In this document: in pieces, positions 35,553-43,449 of the stretch
How the letters are laid out: every line of letters starts with the position of its first letter
Position numbering within the stretch: the first letter of the stretch is position 1
NCBI GenBank assembly: GCA_963774455.1
Contig: CAVZFD010000004.1
Span: 915,143-979,142 of the forward strand
DNA: 64,000 bases
Origin: DATFVA01 sp963774455
Lineage (GTDB): Bacteria; Bacteroidota; Ignavibacteria; Ignavibacteriales; Ignavibacteriaceae
Direction of reading: 5' to 3'
Notes under the pieces: generated by a model
What the model was told of the DNA's origin: nothing
Database searches by the model: none
Seen by the model: the letters and a program-made list of their open reading frames with translations, nothing else
Translations under genes and position numbers: made by a program

Positions 35553-36911
35553 TTATGGTAGAACATTAATTACCGTAGAATGCTCGTTAACTTTAACAAC
35601 GGCATATTCATCTTCCGGTACTCCCAAAAACTCAGCTACCGGTTGTACCAATCTCTGATAATTAAGAACAGCTGTAACCTTTAATTCTCCCGGCTCTATG
35701 TTGTCGGGAAGTGTGAAGGTGCAGGTTTCAAGTTTCGTTTCTCTGGGACCTATTCTGTAATCAATGCCCTGTGATTTTGTATTCCACTGCTGGATAGTCA
35801 TCCTTCCCTGAGGATCAAAATAAGCCATCCTGAAAATTCTGTCCCCCACAGGAATGCCGTCTCTCTGAACCCCTTTAAATTCAGGATCATTCAGGGCAAT
35901 ACCCATATCCTGATAAGCAAGTTCATCAGCTCCGATTGTATATTCCTCTCCATCAAACCCTTTCTTATCAACCGGAAGGTGGTAAACATTACCCTTTGAA
36001 TCAACTGCTTCAACGTGCATCCATACGATCCTGTCTTCAACAGATCCGGTAGGGAACTTATGACCGGTTTTCTGATTGAAAAGAACAACTGTAAATTTCA
36101 CTGGCTCACCCGGCTCAGCTTCATTTATATCAGGATGAATTCTTAATTCAATTGTCCCCTTGATCTTTCCCGGATCATGAGCCCCATGAAAGAGATGCTG
36201 CCACACATCGGGATGTTTTTCTCCCATCGCTGCACTGTACCCCTCGGTGTGGGTCATATGACAGTCCTGGCACTGCACACCCTCTTTAGAATAAGGACCC
36301 TCTTTCCATTCAAGGTGAGTGGACTTAACCCAGATGCCGTACGGATCTTTTTCGTTATGGCAGGTTCCGCAGAAATTCCCGGTAGTTAGAAAATCGGATT
36401 TTGCGACCTGGTGTTCAGGGGAGTTGCCTGTACCGCGAGGTCCGTATTTTATGTCGCCCGGTTCTGAGACAAAATTGAAATTAAATGGTGTATCGCCTTC
36501 GAACCCGGTAGCAGTATGACACACGTCGCAAGAAACCGACTCATTAGCCCTCGTCATTTTTTCAGGACGCTGAGGCGGGACATCACCTGCTAAAAATGCA
36601 ATGGGAGAATGACATCCATTACATCCTGCTTTAACACCTGCTACCACAGGATCTTTTTCAGCATGCGGTACGGCAAGCTTAAAGTATTCAATTTCATCCC
36701 AATGATGTGTATAAGCCTGCGACATCATAGCCTGCTTCCATTGCTGATAAAAATCATTGTGACAGGATGTTCCGCAAAGTTCAGGCTTTTGATAATCATC
36801 ATACTTTCTTGTGCCTAACGCTGCGTCGCCGGATTTTGTTTGTGCAATTGAAATAGAGCCGGTCAGTAGTAAAATAATTAAGTAGAAATGGAAGAATACT
36901 TTGTTTTTCAT
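35553..36911 (-). CDS. Pentaheme-type cytochrome c (c554-like), one atypical CX3CH motif
   Basis: The 452-residue protein has a signal peptide (about 1-23, ISIAQ). It has four classical heme motifs: CNGCH (97-101), CDVCH (128-132), CGTCH (181-185) and CQDCH (214-218). A first motif, CGTSCH (46-51), has three residues between the cysteines. The N-terminal 230 residues resemble cytochrome c554-type multiheme proteins, and the C-terminal ~200 are a beta-rich domain. It precedes the cytochrome-porin by 51 bases. Periplasmic electron delivery to the outer membrane is a reasonable inference. Confidence 0.85.
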   Translation of the reverse strand: MKNKVFFHFYLIILLLTGSISIAQTKSGDAALGTRKYDDYQKPELCGTSCHNDFYQQWKQAMMSQAYTHHWDEIEYFKLAVPHAEKDPVVAGVKAGCNGCHSPIAFLAGDVPPQRPEKMTRANESVSCDVCHTATGFEGDTPFNFNFVSEPGDIKYGPRGTGNSPEHQVAKSDFLTTGNFCGTCHNEKDPYGIWVKSTHLEWKEGPYSKEGVQCQDCHMTHTEGYSAAMGEKHPDVWQHLFHGAHDPGKIKGTIELRIHPDINEAEPGEPVKFTVVLFNQKTGHKFPTGSVEDRIVWMHVEAVDSKGNVYHLPVDKKGFDGEEYTIGADELAYQDMGIALNDPEFKGVQRDGIPVGDRIFRMAYFDPQGRMTIQQWNTKSQGIDYRIGPRETKLETCTFTLPDNIEPGELKVTAVLNYQRLVQPVAEFLGVPEDEYAVVKVNEHSTVINVLP

Positions 36912-37337
36912 TTCCTCATTCCTTTCTTGTCATTTTAAGGTTGGTAATATTTAGGGGGATAAATGAGTCTATGTAATACAATGAGAGCGGAAAATGGTGG
37001 ATTCCTGTAAATATAATTTCCAAAAAGGCCCAGTGCATATATCCTCCCCAGAAACATTTTTAATACAAGATAATTAATTATAATAATAGTTGCTACTATA
37101 AACAGCAGGAAGTTTGATAGCCGCTAAATGTAGTGACCCTTACCTCATTTACCAGAGAAGAGCAGCCTTCCCGGATGGTTCGAAGAAAATTGAAATATTT
37201 TCGTGTATTTAAAGATTTATTTCTTTCACTTTAAACCTTTGCACTTTTTTTCTACTCAAATAAAAAAACAAAAGCACCGGGTGCTGATTTTTTAACGGAT
37301 AAATGAGTAAATTATATACTAACAGAAGGAGAATCTT
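36912..37337. other. Divergent intergenic region
   Basis: The 426 bases separate the minus-strand cytochrome operon from the plus-strand lipoprotein gene and must hold promoters for both. No consensus-grade promoter, RNA gene or hairpin was recognised. The plus-strand lipoprotein has a good ribosome site AGAAGGAG just before its ATG (37326-37333). Confidence 0.45.
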
Positions 37338-38267
37338 ATGATGCGAGGAATGAAAATACTATTTATTATTACCGGCATCTTCCTCCCCCTATTACTTACC
37401 GGATGTTCCAACAGTACCTCTCCAAATGACAATCAGCAGATTGCAAATCAATTAAACAAATCCTCGGTAGTTGAAACCGATATGGGGGTACTGAATGCTG
37501 AGGGTGTACCTATGCGCGACTGCGACGGGGTCTTCGTACTCGGTTGGAACGAGTTATTCGGACCAATAAGGTGGAATGATGAAGTAAACGGACATGCAAT
37601 GGCTGTGGTATTCGGCGATACAGTGCATCAGCGTCCTTTTATACGGAGCGGAATAAATGTTGGCACCATATATATAAATTACAACAACAACCAGTTACAG
37701 CTGGAAAAAAGAACGGGACCCGACGGCGGAGTATTTTATTCTTTATATCCACGATTCTTTGATGACGGACATCTCGATTTTGTACCAGGTGCTGGTTATG
37801 AATTTGAGATATCCGGCTCGGAAAATTTCAGTCCTTTGAACTTTACATTAACAGCCCCGCAGGAGCTTATAACAGTTAACACTCCCGAAGAGGATTCGGT
37901 AATCAATCCGGCAAATGATCTTACACTTGAGTGGTCGGGCGGTACAGCAGAAGATCCGATCGCAATACGGTTGATGCCCTGTCGTCCCCCGCAGCCTCCG
38001 GAACGCGGTCCCCGTCATGGTGAAGGAATGCATCCGCCGATGCAGCTTCCGCCGATGGGCGATCCGGTCTTCATACTCCTTGATCATAATCCCGGCACAT
38101 ATACTATATCATCTTCAACTTTACAGAATCTTATAAATCAGACAGGTGCGGAGAAGCTTGTCTGCGTAGTTTCACAGGTAGATAAAAACGATGTGCAGCA
38201 CGAAAGCAGGGATCTGAAATTTGTAATGCATAACGGCGACAGTGTTTTATTGAATGTTCAGCAGTAA
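37338..38267 (+). CDS. Lipoprotein of unknown function
   Basis: The 309-residue protein has a lipoprotein signal peptide with LLLTGC, probable acylated Cys23, followed by a Ser/Asn-rich linker (SNSTSPNDNQQ). The rest is predicted beta-rich, with a region near 80-130 (AMAVVFGDTVHQRPFIRSG), an Ig-like/fibronectin-like region (about 175-215, TPEEDSVINPANDLTLEWSGG) and a Pro-rich His/Met stretch near 220-245 (PPQPPERGPRHGEGMHPP). The Met/His-rich loop could bind metal, but that is speculation. It has a strong ribosome site, its own terminator and no co-transcribed neighbour. Confidence 0.75.
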   Translation: MMRGMKILFIITGIFLPLLLTGCSNSTSPNDNQQIANQLNKSSVVETDMGVLNAEGVPMRDCDGVFVLGWNELFGPIRWNDEVNGHAMAVVFGDTVHQRPFIRSGINVGTIYINYNNNQLQLEKRTGPDGGVFYSLYPRFFDDGHLDFVPGAGYEFEISGSENFSPLNFTLTAPQELITVNTPEEDSVINPANDLTLEWSGGTAEDPIAIRLMPCRPPQPPERGPRHGEGMHPPMQLPPMGDPVFILLDHNPGTYTISSSTLQNLINQTGAEKLVCVVSQVDKNDVQHESRDLKFVMHNGDSVLLNVQQ

Positions 38268-38290
38268 CGATAGATAACATCCTCACACTT

Positions 38291-38327
38291 AATCCGGAGG
38301 CTGTTTCCGCGGGCTCCGGATTTTTTA
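38291..38327 (+). terminator. Rho-independent terminator after the lipoprotein gene
   Basis: AATCCGGAG (38291-38299) pairs with CTCCGGATT (38314-38322) across a 14-base loop and is followed by TTTTTA. It lies 24 bases past the stop codon, just before the end of a convergent permease gene. The stem is perfect over nine bases. Confidence 0.9.
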
Positions 38328-39455
38328 TTCCAGTCTTTTTTTGAATCTCATTGAACTTGCAGCAAGTATGAGTATTCCTATCCCCAGGAGAGCAAGAGTT
38401 TCCGGGATAAGCTGGAAGAATCCGTCACCCTTCAGAATAACTCCTCTTAATATCGTTATATAATATCTTAAAGGAATGAGGTAGGTAATAGGCTGAATCC
38501 ATCCGGGCATATTTTCAATCGGGAATGCAAATCCGGAAAGGAAATTCATCGGCAGCAGCACACCGAACATCGCTACCATCATCGCCTGCTGCTGGGTCTT
38601 AGAAACAGTTGAAATGAACAAGCCAAGACCGAGGGCGGAAAGGACATAAATAAAGGAGGCCAGCATCAGGAAAAAGAAATCACCTCTTATAGCAATACCG
38701 AACCAGTAGACCATAACCACAGTAACTACCAGGACATCGATAAATCCCATAACAATGAAAGGAATCGTTTTGCCTATAATAAGCTGGGCAGGTTTTATAG
38801 GCGTTACAATTATCTGCTCAAGCGTACCAATCTCCCTTTCCTTAACGATAGCCATAGCCATCAGCGATGTGGTAATTATTGTAAGGAGCAGTCCCATAAT
38901 TCCGGGAAGCATAAATACTCTTGTTTTAAGATCAGGATTATACCATACCCTGAGTTCCGGGTTGATATTAACTCCTGCTATCAATTGCATTCCTGACCTA
39001 TTTTTCGCTTGAACAAGGATGTTCTGCGAATAACTTGAAACCACTCCTGTTACATATCCGAAAGCTATCGAAGCTTTATTGCCGTCGGATCCATCGAACA
39101 GAGCCTGAACCTCAACCTGTTCTCTACGAAGGAGTTTCTTCTCAAAATCTTTCGGAATTACAAGCGCCCAGAGGGCTTCCCCTTTATTTATATAATTCAT
39201 CACCTGGTCATAGTTTTCGGCATAATGATCCATCGTAAAGTAACCCGACCGTTCAAACTTCTCAATAAAGTCCCTGCTGGACACTGTCTTATCCTGGTCA
39301 TATACAACGGTGTTAATATTATTTATGTCGAGGTTGGCAGCATAGCCGAGGAGAATAAGCTGAAGCACCGGCGCAATAAATATAATCCCGAACAATCTTG
39401 GATCTCTCTTCAGCTGAAGGAATTCCTTTACAATTATGGTTAATATAATCTTCAT
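38325..39455 (-). CDS. ABC-2 type exporter permease (YbhR/YhhJ-like)
   Basis: The 376-residue protein has the N-terminal helix and extracytoplasmic domain typical of ABC-2 exporter permeases. These are FLQLKRDPRLFGIIFIAPVLQLILLGYAAN (residues about 10-40), a long soluble part to about 170, and then five helices with MAIVKEREIGTLEQIIVTP, the conserved E-x-G-T-x-E-x-I/L motif. It is the last gene of the exporter operon, seven bases after its paralogue. The two permeases share length and layout and probably form a heterodimer. Confidence 0.92.
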   Translation of the reverse strand: MKIILTIIVKEFLQLKRDPRLFGIIFIAPVLQLILLGYAANLDINNINTVVYDQDKTVSSRDFIEKFERSGYFTMDHYAENYDQVMNYINKGEALWALVIPKDFEKKLLRREQVEVQALFDGSDGNKASIAFGYVTGVVSSYSQNILVQAKNRSGMQLIAGVNINPELRVWYNPDLKTRVFMLPGIMGLLLTIITTSLMAMAIVKEREIGTLEQIIVTPIKPAQLIIGKTIPFIVMGFIDVLVVTVVMVYWFGIAIRGDFFFLMLASFIYVLSALGLGLFISTVSKTQQQAMMVAMFGVLLPMNFLSGFAFPIENMPGWIQPITYLIPLRYYITILRGVILKGDGFFQLIPETLALLGIGILILAASSMRFKKRLE

Positions 39456-39462
39456 ATCTGAC

Positions 39463-40593
39463 CTATATCATCTTACTTCTACGGTTAATTATGGCTGCAA
39501 GTCCCAGGAAGACAATGGAGAAAATGAGGAGATAGATCAGCTGATCCCAGAACGCGAATAGTCCCACGCCTTTCAACAGAATATCTCTTAATACAACTAT
39601 ATAAAACTTAACCGGGGTAATGTTTGTAAAGATCTGTATTACCGGGGGCATACTTTCAATAGGGAAAACGAAACCCGACAGAAGGAAAGAGGGAAGCAGT
39701 GAGATCAAAGCCGCCAGCTGGAATGCGACCTGCTGCGAATCGGAAATAGTTGAAATCAATATTCCAAGATTAAGCGAGGCAAACAGGAAGATGAATGTCG
39801 AAAGAAACAGCAAAAGTACGCTGCCTTTAACGGTCACATCAAACAAAAGGTATCCCGCAAACAGGATCATAGATGCCACCACCAGTGCAATTACGGTGTA
39901 AGGTATTGTTTTACCGATCAGGAGCTCGACAGACGAAAGAGGGGAGACGTTGATCTGTTCCATAGTTCCTCTTTCTTTTTCCCTTACAATAGAAAGAGCG
40001 ATGGATATTACCGCTGTCATAATAAGGATCATCGCAATTAATCCCGGGATAAGATACCTGGTAGAATTAAGATCGGGATTATACAGGAACCTTGGCTCAA
40101 GGTCTATTGGAATAAAGGCCTGTCTTCCTCTTACCCTAAGCAGATCATTGGTCAAATCCTGAGAAAAGGTTGCAGAAGCCGCCCTCATATAATTCATAAT
40201 GACAGAGGCAGTATTTGCATCGACACCGGCCACAAGAATCTGAACATTCACCTGCCTTCCCGAATAAATATTCCGGGAAAAATCCTGCGGGAAGACAATT
40301 ACAGCCTGTGCCTTTCCCCGGTCGAGGGTAATTCTTATCTGATCCTCTGAGTTGAGGTGATCCACAAGATCAAAGTAGCTTGAGCTTGTAAGGCGGTTCA
40401 GGTAATTTCTGGTAATTTCCGAATTATCCCTGTCATACACAGCCAGCTTAATATGATGCACATCGAAATTTATCGCATATCCGAAGAGGATAAGAAGGAC
40501 GAAAGGAAACACAAACAGCACATAAAGCATACGCTTGTCGCGCAGCAGCTGACGCACTTCCTTTTTCGATATAGCCAGTATTCGTGTAAACAT
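39463..40593 (-). CDS. ABC-2 type exporter permease (YbhS-like)
   Basis: This 376-residue permease matches the downstream one in design: cytoplasmic start with KKEVRQLLRDKRMLYVLFVFPFVLLILFG, a periplasmic domain (about 45-165), and a five-helix C-terminal membrane domain with ALSIVREKERGTMEQINVSPLS. It is 33 bases after the four-helix-bundle element's left repeat. In the likely ancestral order it would follow the ATPase genes directly. The repeat element now separates it from them. Confidence 0.92.
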   Translation of the reverse strand: MFTRILAISKKEVRQLLRDKRMLYVLFVFPFVLLILFGYAINFDVHHIKLAVYDRDNSEITRNYLNRLTSSSYFDLVDHLNSEDQIRITLDRGKAQAVIVFPQDFSRNIYSGRQVNVQILVAGVDANTASVIMNYMRAASATFSQDLTNDLLRVRGRQAFIPIDLEPRFLYNPDLNSTRYLIPGLIAMILIMTAVISIALSIVREKERGTMEQINVSPLSSVELLIGKTIPYTVIALVVASMILFAGYLLFDVTVKGSVLLLFLSTFIFLFASLNLGILISTISDSQQVAFQLAALISLLPSFLLSGFVFPIESMPPVIQIFTNITPVKFYIVVLRDILLKGVGLFAFWDQLIYLLIFSIVFLGLAAIINRRSKMI

Positions 40594-40600
40594 AATTTAA

Positions 40601-40630
40601 GAAATCAGAAGTCAGGAGACTGAAGTCAGA
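40601..40630 (+). repeat. Left arm: tandem 7-base array (GAAGTCA type)
   Basis: On the plus strand the 30 bases divide as GAAATCA GAAGTCA GGAGACT GAAGTCA GA. The same unit in the opposite orientation forms the right arm at 40981-41022. The two arms flank the four-helix-bundle gene. Confidence 0.7.
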
Positions 40631-40976
40631 TCGCCTTTGAATAGGCGTCCAGGAGTTTCCCGATTTCATCTGCTAAGTTTATAAATAGTGCATTTTCTTC
40701 TAAGTATTCCAGATCCCGTGCAAGGATTATATAGTATTTACATTCTTCAAGCGAACCCTGAGATATGTTCAGAAACCTGACTTTATCATCTTTCCGTCGT
40801 TTCCTGAATCCTTCAGCAATATTTGCCGGTATTGAAACAGCAGCTCGTCTGAATTGGGATGTGAGTCCAAAAGTTTCACTTTTAGGAAAGTTGCCTGTTA
40901 GTTCATAAACCATTAATGTAAATTGGTGCGTCTTTTGCCATACGATTAAATCAGTAAATTTTTTAGACGCCTGCAT
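40626..40976 (-). CDS. Four-helix-bundle protein (S23/IVP family), first copy
   Basis: With the ATG at 40976 (MQASKKFTDLIVWQKTH) the protein has 116 residues, a normal size for this family (TIGR02436-like). Hallmarks are the DLIVWQKTHQFTLMVYELT start, FGLTSQFRRAAVSIPANIAEGFRK and an SLEECKYYIILARDLEYL helix. These proteins occur as inserts in 23S rRNA genes and as orphans in genomes. Their function is unknown; some relate to Avd of diversity-generating retroelements. Here it sits within an ABC exporter operon, between inverted 7-base arrays. Confidence 0.9.
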   Translation of the reverse strand: MQASKKFTDLIVWQKTHQFTLMVYELTGNFPKSETFGLTSQFRRAAVSIPANIAEGFRKRRKDDKVRFLNISQGSLEECKYYIILARDLEYLEENALFINLADEIGKLLDAYSKAI

Positions 40977-41958
40977 TTTTACTCCTCTCTCCTGATTTCT
41001 GACTTCTGACTCCTGTCTCCTTACCACCACTTTCTAACAAATGAATAAACACATCCTCCAGGGTCGGGACGATCCGATCGATTCGCTTCACGTTTATATC
41101 ATTCTTATTCAGTACAGACGTAACCTGTTCTTTACTTTGAAATTTATTATTTACGATAAGATGTATCTGGTTTCCGAAGATCGACGTCTCGCTCACGAAA
41201 TCCTGTTTCTCCATCAGCTCAAGTGCATCAACTACCCGGTCGCATTCAATTTCGAAAATCGGATTCTTAATGTATTCGGTTTTCAGGACCTTCGAAGTTC
41301 CTTCGGCAATAAGTTTGCCTGCATTTATCAGGATTATATTGTTGCAGTACTCAGCTTCTTCCAGATAGTGGGTGGTTACAAGGACAGTAGTTCCCTCACC
41401 GGATAAATTATTTATAAGCTCCCAGAAATTTCTGCGTGAAATAGGATCAACACCGCTGGTAGGTTCATCAAGAAAGACAATCCCCGGACGATGGATCACG
41501 GCGGTACCGAGAGCGAGTCTCTGTTTTATACCTCCCGGCAGCGAACCGGTCAGAAGCTTCTGTTTTCCTTCAAGGTTAGCGATTTGCAGCACCCATTTTT
41601 TTCTTTCCTGCAATTCCCTACCTTCCAGTCCGTACACTCCGCCGAAGAAGTTAATATTCTCTTCAACCGTCAGATCATTATATAGTGAAAAGCGTTGCGA
41701 CATATACCCGATGCTTCTCTTAACCTTATCGGGTTCATTCATAACACTGTAACCTGCAACCAGGGCCTCCCCCGATGTGGGCTCGAGTATTCCGCAAAGC
41801 ATTTTTATTGTTGTCGATTTACCCGCACCATTGGCGCCCAGGAATCCGAAAACCTCACCCTTCTCTACATTAAAAGATACATGATCAACCGCAATAAACT
41901 TCCCGAACTGCTTTGTCAGCTCTTTAACTTCTATAGTATTTTTCTTATCCAAATTCAT
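40963..41958 (-). CDS. ABC exporter ATP-binding protein (second half of a YbhF-like pair)
   Basis: The 331-residue ATPase has Walker A GANGAGKST (about 41-49), the Q-loop region YMSQRFSLYNDLTVEENI, the signature LPGGIKQRLALG (note LPGG in place of LSGG), and Walker B GIVFLDEPTSGVDP. The family C-terminal motif LEDVFIHLL is near residue 305. The last ~20 residues (from about GGKETGV onward) are encoded by the right repeat arm, and the stop lies 14 bases inside the four-helix gene. So the C-terminus has been lengthened by the insertion. It starts after a REP-like spacer downstream of the first ATPase gene. Confidence 0.9.
   Translation of the reverse strand: MNLDKKNTIEVKELTKQFGKFIAVDHVSFNVEKGEVFGFLGANGAGKSTTIKMLCGILEPTSGEALVAGYSVMNEPDKVKRSIGYMSQRFSLYNDLTVEENINFFGGVYGLEGRELQERKKWVLQIANLEGKQKLLTGSLPGGIKQRLALGTAVIHRPGIVFLDEPTSGVDPISRRNFWELINNLSGEGTTVLVTTHYLEEAEYCNNIILINAGKLIAEGTSKVLKTEYIKNPIFEIECDRVVDALELMEKQDFVSETSIFGNQIHLIVNNKFQSKEQVTSVLNKNDINVKRIDRIVPTLEDVFIHLLESGGKETGVRSQKSGERSKNAGV
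40981..41022 (-). repeat. Right arm: tandem 7-base array (GAAGTCA type), inverted relative to the left arm
   Basis: Read on the minus strand the segment divides as GGAGACA GGAGTCA GAAGTCA GAAATCA GGAGAGA GGAGT. The word TCAGAAGTCAG is shared exactly with the left arm, so the two arms can pair over 11 bases in RNA or DNA. The array is translated as the end of the ATPase. Confidence 0.72.
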
Positions 41959-41985
41959 TTAATCTTTCTAAATTCTTTTGGACTT

Positions 41986-42040
41986 GTCATCCTGAACTTG
42001 TTTCAGGATCTCCAATTCGCAGAATTCGCAAATTCGCCAA
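41986..42040. repeat. REP-like palindrome plus ATTGGCGA-type array between the two ATPase genes
   Basis: ATCCTGAA (41989-41996) and TTCAGGAT (42002-42009) form a small hairpin inside TGTCATCCTGAAC...CAGGATCT, a word known as a widespread intergenic repeat in this and related phyla. It is followed by units AATTCGCAG, AATTCGCAA and ATTCGCCA, the reverse complement of the 8-9 base words around pgl. Confidence 0.65.
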
Positions 42041-42044
42041 TCAA

Positions 42045-42950
42045 TCAATCTCCCTTCACCAAATGAATGAACACATTTTCCAGCGAAGGAGGGATACTCC
42101 TTGAACTTTCGATTGTGATATCATTCTGCTTTAGAAGGTCTTCTATCTTTTTATATTCCTTTTCATAGCTGTCGGCTACTATATTGATCCTGTCGCCGAA
42201 AAGCTGGACTTCATTATCCATGTTCTGCTGAACAAGTTTATAAGCCGTTCTTGCCTGGGGAGAAACGATCTCAATAATTTCTTTATGAATAGCTGCCCGT
42301 ATCTTACGGGGTTCATCAATACTCATTATTTCTCCCTTATTCATCAGTGCCACCCGGTTGCAGCGCTCTGCTTCGTCGAGGTAGGGAGTAGACATAAATA
42401 TAGTAATACCTTCCTTTATAAGACTCGAAAGGATCTTCCAGAAATCCCGTCGTGATACTGGATCGACGCCTGTTGTAGGCTCATCAAGAAATATTATTTC
42501 GGGTTTATGGATAAGGCTGCAGGCAAGAGAAAGCTTCTGCTTCATACCGCCCGAGAGGTTGTCAGTCAGCCGTGCCCGGAAAGGAGTAAGCCGTGTAAAC
42601 TCAAGAAGTTCATTCCGCCTTGCTTCGTAGTTTTTTACTCCGTGTATATCAGCAAAGAACTCAATATTCTCATCAACGGTCAGGTCGCCGTAAAGGCTGA
42701 ACTTCTGCGAGAGATATCCGATTTTCTTCTGAACTTTTCTTGTATTGGTCTTAAGATCATCACCAAGAATATTTACACTTCCTTCATCAGGTGCAATGAG
42801 TCCGCAGAGTATCCTTATAGTTGTAGTCTTGCCTGCACCGTCGGGACCGACTAGTCCGAACATCTCACCTTTATTCACAGTAAAGGAGATCCCTTTTACA
42901 GCTTCGATGTTGCCGTAAGATTTCTTTAAGTTTTGGATGGTTATCGCCAT
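42045..42950 (-). CDS. ABC exporter ATP-binding protein (first half of a YbhF-like pair)
   Basis: The 301-residue ATPase has Walker A GPDGAGKTT (about 35-43), YLSQKFSLYGDLTVDENIEFF, a canonical signature LSGGMKQKLSLA, Walker B EIIFLDEPTTGVDP and the C-terminal LENVFIHLVKGD. In E. coli YbhF both ATPase halves are fused, and here they are two adjacent genes. The substrate is unknown; YbhFSR-type exporters handle drugs or cations. It follows HlyD after a four-helix insertion element. The Ala/Asp/Glu residues for ATP hydrolysis appear intact. Confidence 0.92.
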   Translation of the reverse strand: MAITIQNLKKSYGNIEAVKGISFTVNKGEMFGLVGPDGAGKTTTIRILCGLIAPDEGSVNILGDDLKTNTRKVQKKIGYLSQKFSLYGDLTVDENIEFFADIHGVKNYEARRNELLEFTRLTPFRARLTDNLSGGMKQKLSLACSLIHKPEIIFLDEPTTGVDPVSRRDFWKILSSLIKEGITIFMSTPYLDEAERCNRVALMNKGEIMSIDEPRKIRAAIHKEIIEIVSPQARTAYKLVQQNMDNEVQLFGDRINIVADSYEKEYKKIEDLLKQNDITIESSRSIPPSLENVFIHLVKGD

Positions 42951-42957
42951 AAAATTT

Positions 42958-43005
42958 CAAGATTACAAGATTGCAAGATTACAAGATTACAAGATTGCAA
43001 GATTA
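42958..43005 (+). repeat. Left arm: six perfect-period 8-base units (CAAGATTA/G)
   Basis: Six units in a row, CAAGATTA, CAAGATTG, CAAGATTA, CAAGATTA, CAAGATTG and CAAGATTA, occupy exactly 48 bases. They lie between the second four-helix gene and the start of the ATPase gene downstream. Degenerate copies in the opposite orientation form the right arm at 43405-43449. Confidence 0.9.
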
Positions 43006-43011
43006 CATATC

Positions 43012-43398
43012 TCATTGGGATAGTGATTCGGCATTTTCCAAATATCTTATTAAGTATTGGTTAAAATTTGATAATTGTCTAATAATATCTAATGATCTGG
43101 AATAGTAACGGTCAAATTCATCTTTTAATAAATAATTCAAATCTAAGGCTACATAAAGCATTGATCTTACTTCGCCTGCTGATCCTTTAGCATATTTCAA
43201 AAATCTGATAAGTTCTTTAGTATTATCTCTCTCGAAACCCTCGGATATATTGTTCATAATTGAAATTGCTGCGCGTTGAAGCTGATCTTTAAATCCATAA
43301 TCTTTTTTGAGTCTATCCGATGATGTAAGTTCATATATCATTCTTACAAATTCTCTGGAATCATGCCAGACTTTTAACTCTTCAAATGTTTTTCCCAT
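43012..43398 (-). CDS. Four-helix-bundle protein (S23/IVP family), second copy
   Basis: The ATG at 43398 is preceded by GGAGGGGAAA, an excellent ribosome site, and gives 128 residues. Signature parts are FEELKVWHDSREFVRMIYELT, YGFKDQLQRAAISIMNNISEGFER and SAGEVRSMLYVALDLNYL. It shares family layout but not close identity with the copy at 40626, so the two are separate arrivals and not a recent duplication. It sits between hlyD and the first ATPase gene of the exporter operon. Confidence 0.9.
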   Translation of the reverse strand: MGKTFEELKVWHDSREFVRMIYELTSSDRLKKDYGFKDQLQRAAISIMNNISEGFERDNTKELIRFLKYAKGSAGEVRSMLYVALDLNYLLKDEFDRYYSRSLDIIRQLSNFNQYLIRYLENAESLSQ

Positions 43399-43404
43399 TT
43401 TCCC

Positions 43405-43449
43405 CTCCAATTTTGAATCTTGCAATTTTGAAATCCTGCAATTTTGTAA
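43405..43449 (-). repeat. Right arm: degenerate 8-base array, inverted
   Basis: Read on the minus strand, starting one base after the hlyD stop, the spacer divides as ACAAAATTG CAGGATTT CAAAATTG CAAGATTC AAAATTGG. The period is again eight and the core is CAAGATT-like. It ends at the ribosome site of the four-helix gene. Identity to the left arm is partial. Confidence 0.65.

Noticed and set aside
38291..38327. The lipoprotein terminator as a mobile-element end
   Set aside because: It has the normal stem and U-run of a terminator, and no matching copy was seen elsewhere in the window.
41695..42066. Plus-strand frame with the peptide VILNLFQDL across the ATPase spacer
   Set aside because: This peptide is the known translation of a REP-like repeat, not a gene.
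42958..43005. The 8-base tandem array as a possible CRISPR
   Set aside because: The units are contiguous without spacers, and no cas genes are in the window.
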